The notes under the pieces were generated by a model. The model was given only the letters and a program-made list of their open reading frames with translations. It made no database searches and was not told the DNA's origin. This document shows, piece after piece, positions 56,568-64,000 of a stretch of DNA of 64,000 nt (its first letter is position 1; every line of letters begins with the position of its first letter). The stretch covers positions 1-64,000 of the forward strand of contig JAJCYC010000230.1 of the NCBI GenBank assembly GCA_029263115.1. Reading direction: 5' to 3'. Both the position numbers and the translations under genes were made by a program. This DNA comes from Pseudonocardia sp. (GTDB lineage: Bacteria; Actinomycetota; Actinomycetes; Mycobacteriales; Pseudonocardiaceae).

Positions 56568-57374
56568 CTACAGCCAGGTCACCCGGCCCACCAGGAACGC
56601 GTAGCCGAGGAAAGCAACCACGTTGATGAGCGTGTGCGCGCCCACCAGCATCCACAGCCGGTTGGTGCGCTGCCACACCCGGGCGAAGATCAGACCCATC
56701 ACGAGATTGCCGACGAACCCGCTCGCCCCCTGGTAGAGGTGGTAGCAGCCGCGCAGGAAGGCCGAGGCGAGCGCAGCCCGGTTCTCCGACCACCCGAGCT
56801 GACGCAGCCGGGTCAGCAGGTAGGCGACCTCCACCACCTCCTCGGCCCACGCGTTCGCGCCGGCGGAGGCGACCAGGACGGGCAGCTCCCACCACGGACC
56901 GCCCAGCGTGGTCGGAGCGACGTCGGCGCTGACGCCGGCGGCGCGCGCGATCAGGTAGAGCCCGAGGCCGGGCACCCCGATCACGGCGGCAAGGGTGGCG
57001 GCTCCGCCGGCGTCGCGGCCCGGCCGGCTCGCATCGAGACCGACCGACCGCAGGGCGAAACCCGCGCGCAGCAGCAGGTAGGCGCCGACTGCGCCCCACC
57101 CGACGAGCTGGAGCACCCTCACCAGCTGCAGAGCGAGGTCCACGAGCTCGGCGCGGGCGGCGGGGGCGTTGAGCGCCACCTGCTGCTCGGCCAGGGGCAC
57201 CGGCGCCAGCAGGGCGTCGACCAGGCTCAGCGCGCTGCGCAGGGCGGAGAGGCCGGTGGTCACGGTGAGGACCACGAGCACCTCGAGGCCGATCATCCTG
57301 CGCTGGCGAGGATCGACCACCGACTGCGTGATGGCCGGCGGGGGGAGGAACCAGTCCCGCACTGCGCCACCCAC
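56568..57374 (-). CDS. CPBP (CAAX protease/Abi) family intramembrane metalloprotease
   Basis: NAWAEEVVEVAYLLTRLRQLG, FLRGCYHLYQG, HTLINVVAFLGYAFL. Confidence 0.82.
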   Translation of the reverse strand: MGGAVRDWFLPPPAITQSVVDPRQRRMIGLEVLVVLTVTTGLSALRSALSLVDALLAPVPLAEQQVALNAPAARAELVDLALQLVRVLQLVGWGAVGAYLLLRAGFALRSVGLDASRPGRDAGGAATLAAVIGVPGLGLYLIARAAGVSADVAPTTLGGPWWELPVLVASAGANAWAEEVVEVAYLLTRLRQLGWSENRAALASAFLRGCYHLYQGASGFVGNLVMGLIFARVWQRTNRLWMLVGAHTLINVVAFLGYAFLVGRVTWL

Positions 57375-57478
57375 GAGCGGACCCTACCGGTGGATGGTGC
57401 GTCGTTCCCGCGGGTGATCGACCGTCACCTCGGTGGCTCCGGAGCGTTGTCGGAATGACACACGGCGTGAGGAGAACG

Positions 57479-57970
57479 ATGGGGATGTGGCACCGGAGCC
57501 GGGCACGGCGGGCTGGGTTGGTCGGCGGGGTGGTGGCGCTGCTGCTCTCCGTCGGTACCGTAGCCCTGGCCGCAGCGCCACCGGCCGCACCGCTCGTGCC
57601 GGGGACACCGTGCACGGCGACGGCCAGGGCATGCGCCGACATCGTCGGCCTGCGGGCGTGGCTGTTCGCGGACGGCCGGATCGTGCGTGGACCGGTGCCG
57701 ATCAGCATCGGTGACGAGATCGATCCCACGCCGCCGGGCCGCTACCAGGTGGAGTGGAAGGCCGAGCACTGGGTCAGCCGCGAGTACGGCACGCCGATGC
57801 CCTACTCGGTGTTCTTCGCTCCCGGCGGCATCGCGTTCCACGAGGGCAGCCTGCGGACGAACTCCGCCGGGTGCATCCGCCTCGTCCGCGACGACGCCAA
57901 GGCGTTCTTCGACCACCTGCGGGTCGGCGACGAGGTACAGGTGCACAGCGACGTACTCCCGGCCGGGTAG
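57479..57970 (+). CDS. L,D-transpeptidase (YkuD family)
   Basis: Signal peptide; IAFHEGSLRTNSAGCIRLVRDDAKAFFDHLRVGDEVQV (H...SxGCIRL). Confidence 0.85.
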   Translation: MGMWHRSRARRAGLVGGVVALLLSVGTVALAAAPPAAPLVPGTPCTATARACADIVGLRAWLFADGRIVRGPVPISIGDEIDPTPPGRYQVEWKAEHWVSREYGTPMPYSVFFAPGGIAFHEGSLRTNSAGCIRLVRDDAKAFFDHLRVGDEVQVHSDVLPAG

Positions 57971-58024
57971 CGCTGCTCAGGGACCGGTCGGCACAGCGGG
58001 GTACGAGCCGGAGCTGCTCGACTC

Positions 58025-58789
58025 CTACCCCTCGAAGGACACGTGGACGTGGTCCATGTGGTTGGCCGTCGCTCCGCCGCGGTCCTCCATGGCCTCCCAG
58101 CCCGAGCCGGTGTTGATCCGTTGCCGGTAGATCACGTACTTGATGCCGAGCCGGTCCATGTTCGCGACGGCGTACTCGGCGAGGTCCTCGCCAGGGTCCC
58201 GGTCCACCATGAGGTCGAGCGCCAGTCCGGCTGGGTGGTCGGAGGTGCCAGCCCGTCCGGCGACGCCGTACACGGTCTCCACACCGAACCGGCAGCGCAG
58301 TTCGATCCCGGCCTCGGTCACCTGGCTCTGCACCGTCTCGAATCCGGAGTCGCCCTCGTCGCAGGTCGAAGCGCGACGCTCCTCCTCCAGGGCGGCGGCC
58401 TCCTGCGCGGCGGCTTCCGCCTCCGCAGCTTCTGCTTCGGCCTGGGCGCGTTGCTGCTCGACCAGGTCGACCGCCTTGACCAGGGCACCCGCATCGAAGA
58501 CCGTGGGCTCGGGTGCGACCGGCTCCACGGCGGACAGGAGTGCGGGGCCGCCCGCATCCAGCGGGGCCTCGACGGCGTCGAGCTGCACCGCGGCCTGTGC
58601 CACACCCTGCTCGCTGAGCGGGGGGTGCTCAGGGGTGATCAGGGCGCCGCAGCTCACCACGGTCACGGCAAGGGCGCCGGTGGAGCCGTAGCGGGTGACC
58701 AGACCGATGCCGGAGGCGCGATGTTGGCGACCCTGCGATGTACGTGCGGGCGCCGTCGGGCGGCGCCGGGGAGCGCTGTGCCGTGCCAC
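58025..58789 (-). CDS. Exported protein with ARB_07466-like C-terminal domain (paralogue of 55101-56351)
   Basis: GTSDHPAGLALDLMVDRDPGEDLAEYAVANMDRLGIKYVIYRQRINTGSGWEAMEDRGGATANHMDHVHVSF. Confidence 0.72.
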   Translation of the reverse strand: MARHSAPRRRPTAPARTSQGRQHRASGIGLVTRYGSTGALAVTVVSCGALITPEHPPLSEQGVAQAAVQLDAVEAPLDAGGPALLSAVEPVAPEPTVFDAGALVKAVDLVEQQRAQAEAEAAEAEAAAQEAAALEEERRASTCDEGDSGFETVQSQVTEAGIELRCRFGVETVYGVAGRAGTSDHPAGLALDLMVDRDPGEDLAEYAVANMDRLGIKYVIYRQRINTGSGWEAMEDRGGATANHMDHVHVSFEG

Positions 58790-59017
58790 GAACGACCTTC
58801 CTGCCGGACGGCCGGTTGGAGGTCGGGCGGGGAGCAGCCGGAGCGGGGAGCGTCCGTTTCCGTTCCGTTACCGAGCCGTGGTGCCCCGACCATAGGAAAC
58901 GATCGGTGGCAGCGCGAGCTGGTGCGACGGCAGCGCGACGACCGCGCTGCTTCATGCTGTGAGCGGTTGCCCGGATCGTCCTGTCTGCGGGCATGCCCAC
59001 GACCGGGATCAGGCCCA

Positions 59018-60025
59018 TCAGATGTCGACCCCTCGGTCCTGCAACCACGCGGTCGGATCGAGCTTCGTCCCGTCGGCGTCCCAGATCTCCAGGTGCAGGT
59101 GCGGACCCGTGGAGAACCCGCGGTTGCCGACCTCGGCGATCTGCTCGCCGGCCGACACCTGCTGGCCGACCTCGACGTAGGTCTGGTTGATGTGCCCGTA
59201 GACCGAGCGGGTGCCGTCGGGATGGCGCAGGACCACCCAGAGACCGAAGCCGCTGGCCGGGCCCGACTTCTCCACGACGCCATCGGTGACCGCGAAGATC
59301 GGTGTCCCGATCCCGTTGGCCACGTCCAGGCCGTTGTGGGTCCGGCCCCATCGTGGGCCGGCGGAGGACGTGACGCGGCCGGCCACCGGTTGCACGAAGG
59401 CGTCGTCTCCGAAGAAGGCGGCCCCGGGCGCGCCTGCGGCCAGCGCGGCTTCGAGAATCGCGTCGCGACGGGCGAGTTCCTGCCCGAGCTCGACGGCCTT
59501 CGCCAGGTACTTGACGTCGACCTGCGTGTCGTCGGCGTGGCTCACTGCGGCGAGCGCCGGAGGGAGGGGCTGGTCGCCCCCGACGCCCTCCGGTGCGGGC
59601 GACGGATCATCGTCACCGGTGTGCGGGTCCGACACCGGCGACACGGAGCCGAGGAGCACCGGCGCCGGTCTGTCTCCGGACGGGACGACCAGGGTCTCGG
59701 CCCCGGCGATCGCCGCTCCGGCAGCGATCGCGGCGACCGTGATGCGGGTACGCGAGACCACGTCGGGTGGCGGCGGGAGGCGGTGGGCCCCGGGCGTCGC
59801 GACGATGCTCAGCGGCATCGTGCGATCGGGATCGGCCGCCAGGGCGCCGCTGGGGGAGCGGTGGCGCGCCAAGGCGTGTCCTTCTCGATGTGGAACCACG
59901 GTGGGTGCACCGGTCGCTGCGGCGGTGGGAGGGTCGGGGGACGGGGATCCACCGGCTTGCCGCCGTGACCGGCCTGTGATCCGACGGTAGCAGGGACGCT
60001 TGTGGACCCTCCGCCAGACATGCAC
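59018..60025 (-). CDS. M23-family peptidoglycan endopeptidase (start uncertain)
   Basis: RWGRTHNGLDVANGIGTPIFAVTDGVV...STGPHLHLEIWDADGTKLDPTAWL. Confidence 0.88.
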   Translation of the reverse strand: MHVWRRVHKRPCYRRITGRSRRQAGGSPSPDPPTAAATGAPTVVPHREGHALARHRSPSGALAADPDRTMPLSIVATPGAHRLPPPPDVVSRTRITVAAIAAGAAIAGAETLVVPSGDRPAPVLLGSVSPVSDPHTGDDDPSPAPEGVGGDQPLPPALAAVSHADDTQVDVKYLAKAVELGQELARRDAILEAALAAGAPGAAFFGDDAFVQPVAGRVTSSAGPRWGRTHNGLDVANGIGTPIFAVTDGVVEKSGPASGFGLWVVLRHPDGTRSVYGHINQTYVEVGQQVSAGEQIAEVGNRGFSTGPHLHLEIWDADGTKLDPTAWLQDRGVDI

Positions 60026-60055
60026 ACGGGCGCTCGGTGTGCGGTGAGTTCTCGA

Positions 60056-60601
60056 TCAGGGGATCGACGCCTTGTCGCCGGTGGGGGTCACGGCGAACCA
60101 CGTCCCGTCAGCCCCGTGCCGGCCTGCCGACCCGAGAGTGCCGTCGTCGTCGCGATGCCGGTACAGCGGCCAGCCCGCCAGCGTGAGCTGCACGGTACCG
60201 TCGCTGCGCTCGATGCTCCCCACCAGCGCCGGATCGACGCCCAGCAGCACGGGTTCTTGTCCTGCCGCGGCGGCGGCGACCGGGATCCACGTCTTGGTAC
60301 ACGCTCCGGTGCAGTTCGACGAGGATGGGTCGGCGCTGTCGGAGTCCGAGCGGTACATCAGCCGTCCGGATCCGTCGGTCGCCACGACGCCGAGCGCCGC
60401 GCTCTGCACGGCGTAGAGCACCGGCGGGCCACCTCCGTCCATCGATTCGTGGCCGCCGCTGTTCGCCGGGTCGGGTGCCGCGGTCGCCGGCGGTACCGGA
60501 CCGGGCGGCTGTCCCGTCGGCGCGGCACACGCGGCGAGCGTCAACAGGAGCGCTGCTGCCGTGGTGGGGAGCAGGAATCGCCGGTGCTGTGTTGTCGACA
60601 T
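60056..60601 (-). CDS. Lipoprotein of the COG4315 type (repeated Yx[FWY]xxD-like motif)
   Basis: TLAACAAP lipobox; CTGACTKTWIPVAA..., LAGWPLYRHRDD, GADGTWFAVTPTG. Confidence 0.72.
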   Translation of the reverse strand: MSTTQHRRFLLPTTAAALLLTLAACAAPTGQPPGPVPPATAAPDPANSGGHESMDGGGPPVLYAVQSAALGVVATDGSGRLMYRSDSDSADPSSSNCTGACTKTWIPVAAAAAGQEPVLLGVDPALVGSIERSDGTVQLTLAGWPLYRHRDDDGTLGSAGRHGADGTWFAVTPTGDKASIP

Positions 60602-60689
60602 TTCTCTCCATTGCGCTGGACGCGGATCGCTCCGGACCGTGACCGGTACACGGGCTCGGACCCGATCGGGTTCAGTTCCGCGCCCCCCT

Positions 60690-60893
60690 ATGTGCTTGGG
60701 GCGCGAGTCGGGCGCGCCGATGCCCTACGCGGTGTTCTTCGCTCCTGGCAGCATTGCCTTCCACGAGGGGAACCTGCAGACCAACTCGGCCGGCTGCGTG
60801 CGGTTGGCCCACCGGGAGGCCGTGGCCCTCTTCGAGTACCTGCAGGTCGGCGACGAGGTGCAGGTGCCCAGCGACGTGCCCGCTGCCGCATAG
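60690..60893 (+). pseudogene. C-terminal fragment of an L,D-transpeptidase (paralogue of 57479-57970)
   Basis: PMPYAVFFAPGSIAFHEGNLQTNSAGCVRLAHREAVALFEYLQVGDEVQVPSDV without N-terminal half. Confidence 0.7.
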
Positions 60894-60944
60894 CCGCGCG
60901 CGACCTTCCACTGGTCCGGACTCCCGGGAAGCTGCTAACGTCCA

Positions 60945-60968
60945 ACTCATGCACAAACGTGCATGAGT
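60945..60968. promoter_or_regulatory. Perfect palindromic operator upstream of CDF transporter
   Basis: ACTCATGCAC-AAAC-GTGCATGAGT, 10-bp perfect inverted repeat. Confidence 0.65.
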
Positions 60969-60991
60969 CGAGAATCATCAGGGAGCCCGAG

Positions 60992-61894
60992 ATGGGGCAA
61001 GGGCACGGGCACGCGAGTGCCGCGACCGCGGGTGGCCGGCACCGCAAGCCGCTGTTCATCGCGTTCGGGCTGACCGCCGGGTACATGGTCGTGGAGCTGG
61101 TCGCCGGTCTGGTGTTCGGCTCGCTCGCACTGCTCTCCGACGCCGCGCACATGGGCACCGACGTCCTCGGCCTGGGCATGGCCCTGGCCGCGATCACCCT
61201 CGCGTCACGCCCCACGACGACACAGCGCACCTACGGGACCTACCGGTTGGAGGTCCTCGCCGCGCTCGCCAACGGGCTGCTGCTGTTCGGCGTCGCCGGA
61301 TACGTCCTGTACGAGGCGGTCCAGCGGCTGTCCGACCCGCCGGAGGTGCCCGGACTCCCGCTGCTGGTCGTCGCTGTGGTCGGTCTGGTCGTCAACCTGA
61401 TCAGCTTCCGGCTACTCACCGCGGGGTCGAAGGAGAGCATCAACCTGCGGGGCGCCTACCTGGAGGTGCTGGCCGACATGCTCGGATCGGTCGGCGTGAT
61501 CGTGGCGGCGATCGTCATCTACACGACCGGCTGGCCCTACACCGACCCGATCGTCGGTGCTGCGATCGGCCTGTTCATCCTTCCGCGGACCTGGAAGCTC
61601 ACCGCACAGGCTCTGCGCATCCTCATGCAGGTTGCCCCGCCCGGCATGGACGTCGAGGTGATCCGGCGCCGCCTCATGGAGCTGCCCGATGTGCTTGACG
61701 TGCACGACCTGCACGTCTGGACCCTGACCTCCGGCATCGAGAACGCCACCGGACACGTCGTCATCGTCGACGGCGCCGACTACCACGACGTCCTCGTCCG
61801 CGTGCTGGCGCTCCTCGCGGACGACTACGGGATCACGCACACGACCATCCAGTGCGAGCCCGCGCACCATGAGGAGCACGACACGCCGGTCTGA
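60992..61894 (+). CDS. Cation diffusion facilitator (CzcD/ZitB-like) metal exporter
   Basis: GSLALLSDAAHMGTDVLGLGMAL, AYLEVLADMLGSVGVIVAA, C-terminal domain DVLDVHDLHVWTLTSG. Confidence 0.92.
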   Translation: MGQGHGHASAATAGGRHRKPLFIAFGLTAGYMVVELVAGLVFGSLALLSDAAHMGTDVLGLGMALAAITLASRPTTTQRTYGTYRLEVLAALANGLLLFGVAGYVLYEAVQRLSDPPEVPGLPLLVVAVVGLVVNLISFRLLTAGSKESINLRGAYLEVLADMLGSVGVIVAAIVIYTTGWPYTDPIVGAAIGLFILPRTWKLTAQALRILMQVAPPGMDVEVIRRRLMELPDVLDVHDLHVWTLTSGIENATGHVVIVDGADYHDVLVRVLALLADDYGITHTTIQCEPAHHEEHDTPV

Positions 61895-62110
61895 CCGGGT
61901 GGTGTATCTGACGAACGCGGCGTTCGGGCCTGCCTCGGCGGCAACGACGCGTAGCGCGCGAGCAGATCGGCAGACACGCGGGCGGCGCTTGTGCGCGCGG
62001 GCCGGGGTCGACGACGATCGCGGTTCTACCCTTACCCACGGGGGAGCCTTGGCCCGCAATGCAGCTCGGGCCCGTGACGCCGACCGGCGGCTCGGTCGAC
62101 GCCATCTGCT

Positions 62111-62641
62111 GTGCGCCTGATTGCGCTCGCCGGCGGCGTCGCCGCGGCCTGCTGCGGGGATGGGGCCCGGGAGGGCGACGGAAGCGCAGACGGCGGGCTC
62201 GACCAGCTGGCCGACGACATCCTGCGCGCGCGGCACGACCTCGCGCCGCTGCTCGTCCGGCTGCATGCAGAGCTCACCGACTACGGCGAGGTCTTCACCG
62301 GCGACACCGTCGTCGCCGCGATCCGCCACTACGACGGCTACTGGCGTCAACCACGCGTCCTCGGGCCGACCGACCGGCACCGCACGTACCGGTTCAGCCA
62401 GGTCACGACCGAGGAGCTGGCCGCCGGCACCGGCGCGCGGCGCCGACCTTCCCCGCGGGGTACCGCGACATTGCACCGCGCGCCTGCAGCCAGGCCTCAT
62501 CCGGCACCGCATCACGTTCCACGAGCCCGGGCAGACGCTGGGGATCGACCTCGACGCGCTGGTTCGCCAGCCGACCGATGGCGACTCTTCCCGACCCCGT
62601 GGCTGGTGCTCGGCTTCGACGAGCCGGGGTACAGCCACTGA
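62111..62641 (+). pseudogene. Multiply frameshifted protein-coding remnant, family not recognised
   Basis: Protein-like blocks in three frames: ELTDYGEVFTGDTVVAAIRHYDGYWRQPRVLGPTDRHRTYRFSQVTTEEL / LIRHRITFHEPGQTLGIDLDALVRQPTDG / LFPTPWLVLGFDEPGYSH*. Confidence 0.5.
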
Positions 62642-62753
62642 CGGCCTCCCGCCCCAGCTCGACCGGCCGTGCGGTGGTCGGACCTGGGCGAGCCGTCTGG
62701 CGTGCGGTACCGAGCGGTTTGCTCATGGCCTGCGGCTGCTGCTTCGAGTGCTC

Positions 62754-62772
62754 CTACTATGCGCCGTAGAAG
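62754..62772. promoter_or_regulatory. Candidate operator, motif family 2, upstream of copD-like gene
   Basis: CTACTATGCGCCGTAGAAG. Confidence 0.5.
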
Positions 62773-62930
62773 TTCGGAGCAACCGGGCCGGCATCGGAGG
62801 GAGCGACCGTGAATCTCAATGCGCCGGTGTCGTCGGCCCTGGCGTCCGCGGTGGGCGCCACGGCATCGGCGATGACGGTTAGGCCGGCGCTGATCGGGTG
62901 CCGGAGGCTCTCGGCCTGTGCGCGGTTGCC

Positions 62931-64000
62931 ATGGCTTTCGATCTAGCGTCCCGGGGTGGGCGGATCGCGGCCGCCGCTCTGGGGACTCTTGCGCTCGTCG
63001 TCGTCGTGCTGGGGGCGGTGGCAACCGGTGTGGGGGTCCCGTCGGCGCTGCTGCGGTTCGTCGCGGCCGTGGCCGCGGCCGGCGCGGTCGGTGCGCTGGT
63101 CGTCAGGGCCTTCTTCGACACAACGGCGGCCGGCCGCTCGGCCGCGCCGGTATCGGTCGCGGGCGGCCGATGGTCGGCGTGGGTGTGGGCCGGCGCCGCG
63201 GCGTCGCTCGTTCTGCTCGACGTCGTGGGTGGGCCGAGGACCGCCGCGCCGGGGCTGGTGGTCGCCGTACTGGCGGTGGTCGTGGCGCTGGGCTGCTGGT
63301 GGGCAACGCGGTGGCGCCAGTTCGTCGGGCTGCTGCTCGTGGCCCTGGCCGGGCTCGCGCCGCCCGTGGTCGCGGGTCGGGTGGTAAGCGGCCTGGATCT
63401 CGACATCGCCACGAACGCCCTGCTGCTGCACGTGATCGCCGCGTCGATGTGGCTCGGGGTCCGGCTCACGGCGCACGGGACGGCGACGCAGCGCTACCGC
63501 CGGTTCTCCGTGGCGTGCTGGGCAGTACTCATGTCATCGGGGGCAGCGGCCGCGCTGGTACTCGTCCCGCTGGCGTGGCCGTTCGGAACAGCCCTCGGAT
63601 GGCTGGTGGTGGTGGACCTCGCCACGGTGGCCGTGCTGGGTGTCATTGCACTGCGCAGGTCGCGGTTCCGGGCCGGCGCGCTCGTCTCGGGTGTCGAGAC
63701 CGGTGTGCTCGTCGTGCTCGTCGCCGCGGTGACCGGCCTTCTCGGCGGCCCCCCGGCCCGCTTCGCGTCCGACTCGGTCGAGGCGTCCATCGGATACCGG
63801 CTCCCGGGCGCCCCGGATCTGCTCAGCGTCCTGGGCACGGTGCGGCCGGACCTTCTGCTGGGCAGCGCGGCAATTCTGGCGGCGGCGCTGTACGTCGTCG
63901 GGGTGCGCCGGTTGCGCCGCGCCGGACGAGCCTGGTCGCCGGCCCGGACTGCGTCGTGGGTCGCCGGGTGTGCGGGGGTGCTCCTGGCCACCTCGTCGGG
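62931..64000 (+). CDS. CopD/CtaG-like multi-TM protein, truncated by window end
   Basis: Uninterrupted frame to window end; hydrophobic, NALLLHVIAASMWLGVRLTAHG CopD-like; SDSVEASIGYRLPGAPDLLSVLGTVRPDLLLGS resembles the CopD-CtaG junction; absent from the ORF track because no stop is reached. Confidence 0.65.
   Translation, partial: MAFDLASRGGRIAAAALGTLALVVVVLGAVATGVGVPSALLRFVAAVAAAGAVGALVVRAFFDTTAAGRSAAPVSVAGGRWSAWVWAGAAASLVLLDVVGGPRTAAPGLVVAVLAVVVALGCWWATRWRQFVGLLLVALAGLAPPVVAGRVVSGLDLDIATNALLLHVIAASMWLGVRLTAHGTATQRYRRFSVACWAVLMSSGAAAALVLVPLAWPFGTALGWLVVVDLATVAVLGVIALRRSRFRAGALVSGVETGVLVVLVAAVTGLLGGPPARFASDSVEASIGYRLPGAPDLLSVLGTVRPDLLLGSAAILAAALYVVGVRRLRRAGRAWSPARTASWVAGCAGVLLATSS

Noticed and set aside
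56568-57374. CPBP protease as phage abortive infection gene
   Set aside because: CPBP family is broad; neighbours are cell-wall and metal genes, with no defence context here.

Overview
High-GC actinobacterial accessory DNA (codon usage and gene content suggest a Pseudonocardia-like host; inference). It reads as a heavy-metal resistance island built from modules. (i) 1-5.8 kb: IS3-type transposase tail, large serine recombinase ending on a tRNA 3'-end-like sequence, and a 1065-aa protein with an Mrr-like nuclease N-terminus and an alpha-solenoid body. (ii) 6.1-13.9 kb: mercury module (CcdA, TlpA-like, MerT-like, ArsR, merA, merB with an apparent frameshift, second FAD disulfide oxidoreductase, and a rhodanese-CBS ORF split by an in-frame TGA). 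(iii) 14-42.8 kb: copper and thiol-redox module (Lnt, MFS, MerR, TVP38, SafE-cupredoxin, CopZ-like, CopC-CopD, CsoR, CopA, DivIVA-like, methyltransferase, M56 peptidase/BlaI, several CcdA/TlpA proteins, two-component system, Met-rich proteins, Lgt-like, VKOR/DsbA). (iv) 43.5-48.4 kb: complete IS21-like and IS1634-like elements, both with recognisable ends and 5-bp target duplications. (v) 48.4-64 kb: TPR protein, CcdA/TlpA pair, ArsR/P1B-4 ATPase, cell-wall enzymes, CDF exporter, and a CopD-CtaG-like gene cut by the window end. Leads for follow-up: the TGA-interrupted rhodanese as a candidate selenoprotein with a downstream hairpin; lipoprotein-modifying enzymes inside a metal island; two dispersed operator families that may define a BlaI/CopY-like regulon; the nuclease-solenoid protein as a defence candidate. 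All calls come from reading the sequence; no searches were run.
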